This document shows positions 1 to 6,609 of a DNA stretch of 12,616 nt, piece by piece. Origin of the DNA: Halanaerobiales bacterium (GTDB taxonomy: Bacteria > Bacillota_F > Halanaerobiia > DY22613); the NCBI GenBank assembly GCA_023128035.1, contig JAGMES010000115.1:1-12616 (forward strand). Direction: 5' to 3'. Each line of letters opens with the position of its first letter. Position 1 is the stretch's first letter. Below the pieces are notes generated by a model that did no database searches, had not been told where the DNA came from, and worked only from the letters and a program-made list of their open reading frames with translations. The position numbers were made by a program, and so were the translations under genes.

Positions 1-4
1 AATT

Positions 5-28
5 GCCCCCACTTATAGAAGTGGGGGT
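5..28. terminator. GC-rich hairpin, possible terminator of an upstream gene
   Basis: A perfect 9-bp stem (CCCCCACTT at 6-14 with AAGTGGGGG at 19-27) closes a 4-base loop (ATAG), and G5 with T28 can add a wobble pair. The 3' side continues TCTTATCT, so there is no proper T run on either strand. It most likely ends a transcript entering from the left of the window, but it could equally be an RNA-stability or processing hairpin. A second short hairpin (TTATCT/AGATAA, 30-45) follows at once. Confidence 0.45.
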
Positions 29-163
29 CTTATCTCAAAAGATAAATAAATTGTATAGAACAGTTTCTTGATACACACTCATCTGCAAGAGTACCATGTC
101 TTTAGAAGGAATTCAAGAGAATACATAAAATTTATAACCCATATAAAAAATTAATCTTCAAAC

Positions 164-199
164 AAAGAGGTTGATACCCAGAGGAATCAACCTCTTTTT
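164..199 (+). terminator. Rho-independent terminator
   Basis: A perfect 12-bp stem (AAAGAGGTTGAT at 164-175 with ATCAACCTCTTT at 186-197) has a 10-base loop and ends in a five-T run (195-199). This is a standard intrinsic terminator on the + strand. The complement also ends in a T-rich stretch, so it may work in both directions. No gene is visible between it and the hairpin at 5-28, so it is either a second terminator for an upstream gene or the end of a short untranslated RNA. Confidence 0.7.
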
Positions 200-537
200 G
201 CTGTAATCTTAGCTTTTTTATCAGTCATTTGGGAGGATTAGTACATGAATTGGGCAAAATAGGATATCAGATTCAGTGTTGAAAAAAAGAAGCTCAAAAT
301 TATACTTAAAGGCTGGAACAAATAATAAATAATGTCGTCTAAATAATAGAATAGCTGAGCAAAAACGAAATGAAAAAATGCGCAAATAGGTTAAAAAGCT
401 ATGAAATTGCGAGATAACCAAAGTTAATTTATTATAATCATCTTAAATCGCTAATAATCGAATGTCACTTTCTTAACTTAATCAGGATACTATTAATATA
501 ACTACTGAGAATACTGCTTTAGAGCAGGAAACGGGGG
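200..537. other. AT-rich non-coding leader upstream of the operon
   Basis: I see no supportable gene here on either strand. The only open frame of note lies on the - strand (221-421). It would need a TTG start, has no ribosome binding site, and encodes a Phe/Leu-rich peptide of the kind expected from T-rich DNA. A consensus TATAAT sits at 433-438 with TTGCGA 20 bp upstream, which is too far for a good sigma-A promoter. A second weak candidate is at 473-502. The stretch is best read as the promoter region and 5' leader of the gene block that starts at 538. Confidence 0.5.
473..502 (+). promoter_or_regulatory. Weak candidate sigma-A promoter for the operon
   Basis: TTAACT (473-478, 4 of 6 matches to TTGACA) and TATAAC (497-502, 5 of 6 matches to TATAAT) are 18 bp apart. 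A start around 508-510 would leave a leader of about 30 bases before the GTG at 538. An alternative -10 (TATAAT, 433-438) is a better hexamer but has poor -35 spacing. In DNA this AT-rich, chance matches are common. Confidence 0.3.
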
Positions 538-1302
538 GTGGAAGCGATCGCTCTTAAGCTTTATGTTTTGAATCAGATTAAAAATGTACGCGATTGGTTG
601 GATTGTGCTGAGGAAGAATATCGTTCTGGTCAGACCTGGCAAGGAGAACTTGATCTAAATTTAGCTCAGGCTGAGTTGAAAAAAGCATGGGAAGAGAGTC
701 AGAGATTGCATCGTGAAGAACAGATTGTACCATTTCCTGTTGAGCAGACCCAATCTCGAATAGAAGTAAAAAAATCCAAGAATGTTTTTCGAACCATTTC
801 TCAACACCGAGTTGGGTTGGTAGCAGGAGCTGTATTTTTGATTATATTGAGTTTGAGCTCAATCTACTATCAAGAATTTTTGCCGAAAACATTTGTAAAA
901 CTCTCAGGATACTCTAATGGGGAAATTGAGATAGCAGATGTTAATTTAAATGTACAAGCTATTGCTTCACCAAAAGTTGAAGATTCCGTTCCTGTCCATA
1001 AACCAACGACTGTTCGGAGACTTCCAAATTATCATGTAAATAAAGATGTAGCAGTAATTAATCCTTTAAAGGAGGTGAGAAGAGAGGTTAAAGATGATCA
1101 ATTTCCAAAAATCGTTTTACAAGTTCAACCTACACTTGTATCTAGAAAGTTAAAACCACTAGAAAAAAATAGAGATAGATCGCTAACCCAGTCGATGGTA
1201 AAATCAAGTTATTCTGTTCGTTCTACAGGGTTTAGAGATTTCGATTATGATGTTAATATGTTAGTAGATATAGCAGAGAAAACATTGGGTATTACAGATT
1301 AA
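538..1302 (+). CDS. Unrecognised single-pass membrane protein upstream of bamA
   Basis: I do not recognise this 254-residue protein. The start is GTG at 538: an in-frame stop at 520-522 rules out anything longer, and AGGAA at 526-530 is well spaced. Residues 1-90 are predicted helical and charged, with a Trp/Glu-rich amphipathic stretch (about 14-55). One hydrophobic segment (about 92-111) is flanked by basic residues on its N-terminal side (HR, KK), which suggests N-in topology. Residues 112-254 would then be extracytoplasmic. That part is rich in Val, Pro, Lys and Arg, looks poorly ordered, and ends in a short acidic helix (about 235-252). The gene is 13 bases from bamA and is probably co-transcribed with it. 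The topology resembles anti-sigma or TonB-like bitopic proteins, but no diagnostic motif supports either. A role in envelope assembly is inferred from position only. Confidence 0.8.
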   Translation: MEAIALKLYVLNQIKNVRDWLDCAEEEYRSGQTWQGELDLNLAQAELKKAWEESQRLHREEQIVPFPVEQTQSRIEVKKSKNVFRTISQHRVGLVAGAVFLIILSLSSIYYQEFLPKTFVKLSGYSNGEIEIADVNLNVQAIASPKVEDSVPVHKPTTVRRLPNYHVNKDVAVINPLKEVRREVKDDQFPKIVLQVQPTLVSRKLKPLEKNRDRSLTQSMVKSSYSVRSTGFRDFDYDVNMLVDIAEKTLGITD

Positions 1303-1315
1303 GGGAGGAATAAAG

Positions 1316-2992
1316 TTGAATTTGAAGAGAAAAGTTTTAGCAATAGTTGTTATACTCAGTATTGTTGGTGGAATTAGTTCAGGTATTGTAATGGCAGATG
1401 ATCCAGCTAATTTAATTACAGCGATTGGTGTATCAGGTAATCTTTCGATTCCAGAAGAAGAGATTTTGAATGTGGTTCAGACTAAGGTTGGAGAGCAGAT
1501 AGATAATGATAAATTGAGAGCTGATTTGCAGTCTGTTTTTGATCTTGGCTATTTTTTCAATGTTCAAGTTAATTTTGAAAATCACTTTGGTGGTGTAAAG
1601 TTGATTTTTGAAGTTGTGGAAAATCCGAAAGTCGTAGAAATAAATATTAACGGCACTGAAGTTATCTCTGATACCAGATTATTAGAGTTAATGACATTAA
1701 AGCCAGGTATGATGTTGAACACGAAAGTGTTAAATGAAGACTTAAGAATAATTGAAGAATATTACAAAAATCAGGGTTTTGTTTTGGCATATATTGAAGA
1801 TATAGATGTGAGCGATGATGGTATTTTAAATGTTAGCATTAATGAAGGTTTCCTAAAAGATATTAAAATAATGGGAAATCAAAAGACAAGAGATTACGTT
1901 ATTCGTCGAGAAGTTCAACTTCAACCTGGAGAAGTTTTTAATATTAACAAGGTTTATAAAGATTTAAGAGACATTTATAATCTTGGCTTTTTTGACGATG
2001 TAAAGCCACAGATTGAGCGTGCTACTGACGGTTCTAACAAAGTTGATTTAGTCATCGAAGTTGAAGAAAAGAAGACTGGAGCCTTTAACGTTGGTGGTGG
2101 CTACAGTTCAAAAGATGGTTGGTTAGGTTATGTGGAAGTAAAAGAGCCAAATCTTTTTGGACGAGGTCAACGCTTAGGTTTAAAATGGGAATTTGGTGAG
2201 TCAATGAATTATGAATTAAATTTCTTTGACCCATGGGCATTTGGAAAAGAGTTTTCCTTTGGCGTTGATCTTTATAACAAAACTAACAATAACAGTAAGG
2301 ATTCAGAAAAGGGTAATTATTCTAAAGTATCTCGAGGGGGAAGTCTTCAAATAGGTAGACCTCTGACAGAAGATATTAAAGGTTTGCTTAAGTTTAGATA
2401 TGAAAATACTCTCACTGATTGGGATGATGATCAATATAGCAATGAACAGGGAGATACACGAAGCTTGACTTTATCAACTGTTCGTAATACAACTGATAGT
2501 CCTTTCTTCCCAACTACTGGTGGAATTGATGTTGGTTCTATTGAATATGCAGGTCAAATTTTAGGTGGAGATTATGATTTTACTAAATTAAATCTTGAAT
2601 CTCGTCGTTATTTCCCTGGATTTAGAGATGGCCATGTTTGGGCACTCAGAGGAAAAGTTGGATTTGCTACAGGTTCAGCATTACCATATCACGAAGAATT
2701 CAAAATTGGTGGAAGTGAAACTTTACGTGGTTATGATAATCTCTCATTTAGTGGAGATCGGATGGTTTTAGCGAATTTAGAGTACAGATTCCCATTAGTG
2801 AGTGAAAGTTTAGAAGGTGCTGCTTTTATTGATGCTGGTGATGCTTGGAAGAATGATTTAGATGAATTGAATCTTAAATTTGCTGGTGGTGTTGGTGTGA
2901 GAATGAATACACCATTAGGACAAATACGTTTGGACTATGCAATTGGTGAAGATGGTGGTATGCCACACTTCAGTATAGGCCAAACTTTTTAG
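1316..2992 (+). CDS. bamA: BamA/Omp85-family outer membrane protein assembly factor
   Basis: This is the central insertase that folds beta-barrel proteins into the outer membrane. The start is TTG at 1316 behind GGGAGG (1303-1308). A signal peptide (about 1-27, ending VMA) is followed by three POTRA domains (about 34-103, 104-178 and 179-252) and a C-terminal 16-strand-type barrel (about 254-558). Supporting signatures are the LRGY motif at 470-473, matching the conserved (V/I/L)RG(Y/F) of barrel loop 6, the preceding GGSE, and a C-terminal phenylalanine (SIGQTF) typical of the barrel insertion signal. At 558 residues it is shorter than five-POTRA proteobacterial BamA (about 800). TamA is an alternative because it also has three POTRAs, but the company of OmpH and LpxD favours BamA. 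Stop and next start are 11 bases apart, so it is translated with the following gene. Confidence 0.95.
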   Translation: MNLKRKVLAIVVILSIVGGISSGIVMADDPANLITAIGVSGNLSIPEEEILNVVQTKVGEQIDNDKLRADLQSVFDLGYFFNVQVNFENHFGGVKLIFEVVENPKVVEININGTEVISDTRLLELMTLKPGMMLNTKVLNEDLRIIEEYYKNQGFVLAYIEDIDVSDDGILNVSINEGFLKDIKIMGNQKTRDYVIRREVQLQPGEVFNINKVYKDLRDIYNLGFFDDVKPQIERATDGSNKVDLVIEVEEKKTGAFNVGGGYSSKDGWLGYVEVKEPNLFGRGQRLGLKWEFGESMNYELNFFDPWAFGKEFSFGVDLYNKTNNNSKDSEKGNYSKVSRGGSLQIGRPLTEDIKGLLKFRYENTLTDWDDDQYSNEQGDTRSLTLSTVRNTTDSPFFPTTGGIDVGSIEYAGQILGGDYDFTKLNLESRRYFPGFRDGHVWALRGKVGFATGSALPYHEEFKIGGSETLRGYDNLSFSGDRMVLANLEYRFPLVSESLEGAAFIDAGDAWKNDLDELNLKFAGGVGVRMNTPLGQIRLDYAIGEDGGMPHFSIGQTF

Positions 2993-3003
2993 GAGAGGTG
3001 TAG

Positions 3004-4302
3004 ATGGGTAAGCGAAAGGGTTGCTTATGGTTGATTATTGCCATCATATTTACAGCCATAAGCCCCCTGGCTTATGCCAGTGAAGGGCAAGTGGTTCAAT
3101 CTGTGGTGGTACATCTAAAAGATTCCGAGGAAAATGTTATTCATCCTCGAATCAAAGATCGGATTGAAAGTAGTATAACTAAAGTGGCTGAGAAGGTATT
3201 AATTAATCAAGAGATTGCTGTGATTAAAAAAAATCGAAAAGAGATCAGCCAGTTAATAAAGAGTGTTTTTGAAAAAGTATTGGTTGGTTATATAGTGATA
3301 GATTTTGGGTTTATTGTTGGAGAAGAAACTGGTATGATTGTTGAGTTAAAACCCACTAGTACTTTGATTGAAGAAGTAAATTTAGATTTGGAAATATTAA
3401 AGATTGATGAGCGAATCGTTCAAATTGTTGATAAGGAAATAGCTGTTATCAAAAAGAATATAGAAAATTATCTTTTGGGATTTCCAATTGAATCTTTGAT
3501 CTGGGCAGATGACATCATTAAGCCATTGATAGAGAATCTGATTGAGTGGCAATTGCCTGGATTTGCAGCAACTTTAGAAATAGAGATTGGCTCCACTATA
3601 AAGGTTGGACTTGTTTTAGAGCCTGTTGGGAAACTGGTACGGGATATTCAGGTAGAAGTAAATACTCATTCTTTTCCCCGTTTATTGATACTCCCGATAC
3701 AAGAGCATATTGAAGAGAGTTTGGCAATCTTTCAGGGATTGCCTGTTGAGTTTTTGAATAAATATAAAGATAGGCTAACGGATGCGGCTTATGGTGTGAT
3801 TGACGGGAGTAATTGGGCCAGAAATCTTTATTGGAATAGTGAGCCAGAGATTATTTTTGATACTGTTACCCATTTATATTTAGATGTAAATTGGATAGAT
3901 TCTCAAATTGATTTTAAAGGAGAATTGAATCTTGGGTTAAGGCGATTGCGATTACAACCAGTTTTTGAACTTTATTTTGGAAAAATAGTTGGCCCTCATA
4001 CCATGGTTAGTCTAAAGGATCGAATAATTTTAGATAAATGGAAAAATGATTGGAGTTTAGGTTTGGAGTATTATCTGAATTCTAATTGGACTATTGCCAC
4101 TGAGTATCAGATTCAAGATTTCCAATGGAAAGGTATTGTTGATTGGCATAATAGTCAGTACGGTATAACAGTTTCGAAAATCTTTTCAGGTAATATAGAT
4201 GATTTTAGATTGGCATTTAATTATTATTATAAGTCTGATACCCAGATTTCACTCATATATGAGGATGACAATGCCTGGATTTCTTTGCAGCAAGGGTTGT
4301 AG
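3004..4302 (+). CDS. Unrecognised exported protein, POTRA-like repeats plus beta-rich tail
   Basis: I do not recognise this 432-residue protein. The ATG follows AGGAGAGG, which overlaps the bamA stop. A signal peptide (1-25, ending AYA) directs export. The mature part seems to contain three degenerate units of about 90 residues (about 30-117, 118-208 and 209-298), each with a beta strand, two helices, then one or two beta strands. The short string EIAVIKKN occurs in units 1 and 2. The order resembles POTRA domains. Residues from about 285 to 432 alternate polar and hydrophobic residues with many Trp and Tyr, as in membrane beta strands, but the protein ends GL rather than in an aromatic residue. 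Directly following bamA, it may be a divergent Omp85-like protein or a Bam partner. This is inference from pattern and position. A 50-base gap precedes the first ompH gene. Confidence 0.85.
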   Translation: MGKRKGCLWLIIAIIFTAISPLAYASEGQVVQSVVVHLKDSEENVIHPRIKDRIESSITKVAEKVLINQEIAVIKKNRKEISQLIKSVFEKVLVGYIVIDFGFIVGEETGMIVELKPTSTLIEEVNLDLEILKIDERIVQIVDKEIAVIKKNIENYLLGFPIESLIWADDIIKPLIENLIEWQLPGFAATLEIEIGSTIKVGLVLEPVGKLVRDIQVEVNTHSFPRLLILPIQEHIEESLAIFQGLPVEFLNKYKDRLTDAAYGVIDGSNWARNLYWNSEPEIIFDTVTHLYLDVNWIDSQIDFKGELNLGLRRLRLQPVFELYFGKIVGPHTMVSLKDRIILDKWKNDWSLGLEYYLNSNWTIATEYQIQDFQWKGIVDWHNSQYGITVSKIFSGNIDDFRLAFNYYYKSDTQISLIYEDDNAWISLQQGL

Positions 4303-4352
4303 CCATTCTAAATTATAAATATAAATATTTAATCCAGAAAGGGGTAAACTGA

Positions 4353-4823
4353 ATGAAGAGCAGAAATATTAAAATGGGATTTTTGACTGGTCTGATTGTT
4401 ATTCTAGGAATATTTGTTGTTTTAAGTGGATTTAATATTTATGCCGAAACAGAAAATAAAGCTACTGCAACTATTGGGTATGTAGATATCAAAGATGTTT
4501 TCGATTCCCATCCTCAAAGAGAATCTTCAATAAAGGCTTTGGATGAAGAAGCAAAAGCATTACAGGTCCAATTAGAAGAGGAAATAAAAGAGGTAGATCA
4601 GGAAGAGTGGAAAGGGATTTTTGAAAAATATCAGGAATTATTAAGTCAAAAAGAACAGGAATTAACCCTTAAAGTGCTTGAAGCTATCGATGAAACTATT
4701 GTAGAAGTTGCCAATGAAATTGGAGTGAAAGTTGTCTTAGAAAAAGAAAATGTTATTTATGGTGGAGAAGATTTAACAGACAAGGTTAAAGAAAGAATAC
4801 AGCAAAAATTTGCTAACCGATAA
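4353..4823 (+). CDS. OmpH/Skp-family periplasmic chaperone, secreted form
   Basis: Skp/OmpH proteins hold unfolded outer-membrane proteins in the periplasm and hand them to BamA. This 156-residue copy has the usual family length. It starts at ATG 4353 behind AAAGGGG. A long signal peptide (about 1-31, ending IYA) is followed by the first core strand (IGYVDIKDVFDSHP, 41-54), a charged helical hairpin (about 56-122), the second core strand (VKVVLEKENVIYGG, 125-138) and a closing helix starting DLTDKV. The strand-tentacle-strand order is diagnostic of the fold. With a signal-peptidase-type site and no lipobox, it should be a soluble periplasmic trimer. It is the first of three consecutive family members. 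Confidence 0.9.
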   Translation: MKSRNIKMGFLTGLIVILGIFVVLSGFNIYAETENKATATIGYVDIKDVFDSHPQRESSIKALDEEAKALQVQLEEEIKEVDQEEWKGIFEKYQELLSQKEQELTLKVLEAIDETIVEVANEIGVKVVLEKENVIYGGEDLTDKVKERIQQKFANR

Positions 4824-4846
4824 AATGAGGAAGCAGGTGAAAGATA

Positions 4847-6067
4847 ATGAGGGCAAAGAAATTCTATCCCACTATCCTTCTTTTAATCCTGCTTCTAGTG
4901 ATTCCTTTTCTTGTAATGAATTATATTAAAAAAGGAAATCAAGAAGTTGAAGAAGGATTCAGTCAAAATGGGTATGAAGAATCTTATCAACATCAAGTGC
5001 TGGATGATCCTGAAAAAGATGTAACTCAGAATGAAGTTCTAGCTTTTGAAGAGATAAAAATTGGTGTAGTAGATATGGATACTTTAAGAACTCATCATCC
5101 AAAGTATTCGATGATTTCTAAATTAGAAGTCGAAATTCAAAGTTATTTTAAAGAATTAGCTAGACAAACAGATGGACAAAAGGAAGCACAAATTCAAGTT
5201 GAATCACAATATTCAGATCTCAATGCTCAATTTTATAGTCAATTAGAGGAGATTCAAGAAAAATATCAAAAAAAGATTGATGAAAAAACTGAAATACTCC
5301 AGCAAGAATTAATTTCCTTTGAAGAAAAAACTTGGGATATAGTTGTATCTGATTTTCAAAAGAAGAAAGATGACGTCGAGGTTATGGCTGAGGAAATGAT
5401 CTCTAGATATAATGAAAAACAGATGGAAAGTTTGGCGGTTTCTGGAGAAGAGTTAATGAAAAAATATTATCCAGAAATTTTGAATTTTAGATTGAAACTA
5501 CAAATGGTTCAATTATCAGAAGAAGAACAGAAGAAATATCGTGATGAATTAGAAAAATTAGAATTTGAGCAGGCAAGAAAGATTGAAGAAGAAAAAGTTA
5601 GATTAGAAGAAGAATTAAATCAGTATATCGAGACAAAACAAAGTTCACTAGAGCAAGAACTTCAAGATTTTCAAAATAAAACTAAAGAAGATGCAGAATT
5701 GGATCTGGAAAATAAGCGTAATGAGTTAGACAATAATCTTCAAACATTCATTCAGGATATGGATTTAGCTATGCAGGCAGAGATTAAGGAGAAGCAGATT
5801 AGATTAGAAGAACAGGCTCAAACGGGTCTTTTGAAAGCTCAGGACGAAATTCAAAATGATATGCGGAATAATGAAGAACTTTTAAAATCGAAAATTGCTG
5901 AAGCAAAACAGGAACAAAACAGATTAAAAGAAGAGATAGATGATGAAATTCGTACCAGAGCTCAAGAAGTAGCAAAAGCGAAGAATTTTGATTTAGTCTT
6001 AACAAATATAAAAACAAATGTTGACGCAGTGGATATAACAGAGCAGGTTTTGCAAAAACTAAATTAG
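4847..6067 (+). CDS. Elongated, membrane-anchored OmpH/Skp-like protein
   Basis: This 406-residue protein has the OmpH core split by a very long coiled coil. The start is ATG 4847, with AGGTGA six bases upstream. An N-terminal hydrophobic segment (about 8-26) has no small-residue cleavage site and probably stays as an inner-membrane anchor. An acidic linker (27-68) follows. Core strand one is IKIGVVDMDTL (70-80), and core strand two is FDLVLTNIK (381-389), followed by the closing helix with DITEQVLQKL. Between them lie about 300 residues rich in Glu, Gln, Lys and Leu. If this folds back as in Skp, the tip would be near 205-230, where a YYPE and a polar SEEE break the pattern. The helical arms would then be roughly twice Skp length or more. 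It likely chaperones substrates from the inner-membrane surface. That role is inferred; family membership is well supported. Confidence 0.85.
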   Translation: MRAKKFYPTILLLILLLVIPFLVMNYIKKGNQEVEEGFSQNGYEESYQHQVLDDPEKDVTQNEVLAFEEIKIGVVDMDTLRTHHPKYSMISKLEVEIQSYFKELARQTDGQKEAQIQVESQYSDLNAQFYSQLEEIQEKYQKKIDEKTEILQQELISFEEKTWDIVVSDFQKKKDDVEVMAEEMISRYNEKQMESLAVSGEELMKKYYPEILNFRLKLQMVQLSEEEQKKYRDELEKLEFEQARKIEEEKVRLEEELNQYIETKQSSLEQELQDFQNKTKEDAELDLENKRNELDNNLQTFIQDMDLAMQAEIKEKQIRLEEQAQTGLLKAQDEIQNDMRNNEELLKSKIAEAKQEQNRLKEEIDDEIRTRAQEVAKAKNFDLVLTNIKTNVDAVDITEQVLQKLN

Positions 6068-6093
6068 CAAATTTGTATTAAGGGGCTGATTAG

Positions 6094-6531
6094 ATGAAAA
6101 GATCTTCTAAAAAAATTTTTCTGGCAATGAGTATTTTAGTTGTATTGGCAATGGCTATCGCAGGTTGTACATCTTCTCCGGGTGAGAAGATAGGTGTAAT
6201 TGATATCAGCAGAGTAATCAAAGAAAGCCCAAAAGCACAAGAATACCAGAATCTATTTGAAGAAAGAGGGGCTGAGATTCAAGAGAAATATAATCTCACC
6301 GAGGATGAAGTTAAAAATCTTTCTGAAGAAGAAAAAGCCGAAAAACAAAAAGCTGCTTTACAGGAATTTTTGGATGCAAAACAAGAGTTAGAGGATAAGT
6401 TAAATGATGAGATAAGTAAAGCTGTAGAAGAAGTAACTAAAGAGAAGAAATTAGATATTGTCTTTCATAATCAGAGTGTAAAAGTTGGTGGAATTGATAT
6501 TACCCAAGAAGTAATTAATAAATTACAATAG
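6094..6531 (+). CDS. OmpH/Skp-family lipoprotein
   Basis: This third OmpH paralogue has 145 residues. The ATG at 6094 follows AAGGGG with 8-base spacing. The N-terminus is a lipoprotein signal: basic residues, a hydrophobic stretch and the lipobox AIAGC with the lipidated cysteine at 25. The +2 residue is Thr, not Asp, which under the proteobacterial Lol rule would favour the outer membrane; whether that rule applies here is unknown. The core is clear: strand IGVIDISRVIKESP (33-46), a coiled-coil hairpin (about 47-118), strand LDIVFHNQSVKVGG and closing helix DITQEVINKL. It is 26 bases from the previous ompH. A lipid-anchored Skp-like protein would hold substrate at a membrane face. A hairpin follows the gene, so transcription may be partly reduced before lpxD. 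Confidence 0.9.
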   Translation: MKRSSKKIFLAMSILVVLAMAIAGCTSSPGEKIGVIDISRVIKESPKAQEYQNLFEERGAEIQEKYNLTEDEVKNLSEEEKAEKQKAALQEFLDAKQELEDKLNDEISKAVEEVTKEKKLDIVFHNQSVKVGGIDITQEVINKLQ

Positions 6532-6546
6532 GAATTTAACCCTTAG

Positions 6547-6590
6547 AGGATAAGGAGAAGTTTGGATCACTTTCTCCTTATCCTATTTTA
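6547..6590 (+). terminator. Strong hairpin between ompH3 and lpxD, partial terminator
   Basis: A perfect 13-bp stem (AGGATAAGGAGAA at 6547-6559 with its complement at 6572-6584), extendable by a G-T pair, is followed by ATTTTA rather than a long T run. The stem is strong but the T tract is weak. That fits a leaky terminator or an mRNA processing or stability element inside the operon. No convincing promoter is visible between it and lpxD, so lpxD probably depends on read-through. Confidence 0.55.
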
Positions 6591-6609
6591 AGAAATTGGA
6601 GGGGCTGTT

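Noticed and set aside
96..128. A ten-codon ATG frame in the spacer between the first two hairpins
   Set aside because: Too short, with only a weak AAGAG upstream; nothing supports translation.
221..421. A 66-codon open frame on the - strand in the leader region, with a bidirectional-looking terminator beyond its end
   Set aside because: It needs a TTG start, has no ribosome binding site, and its Phe/Leu-rich composition is what T-rich DNA gives by chance.
543..550. GCGATCGC octamer, the HIP1 palindrome of cyanobacteria
   Set aside because: A single occurrence inside a coding region; nothing else suggests cyanobacterial DNA or a regulatory role.
4303..4352. AT-rich gap before the first ompH gene with TATAAA and the palindrome TAAATATTTA, as a possible internal promoter
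   Set aside because: No -35 hexamer lies at a sensible distance (TTGCAG is 23 bp away, TTGTAG 11 bp), and the palindrome is expected in DNA this AT-rich.
5799..6017. An open frame on the - strand inside the elongated OmpH gene
   Set aside because: It is the complement of Glu/Lys/Gln-rich coiled-coil codons, giving a Leu/Ser-rich shadow; the + strand gene is well supported.
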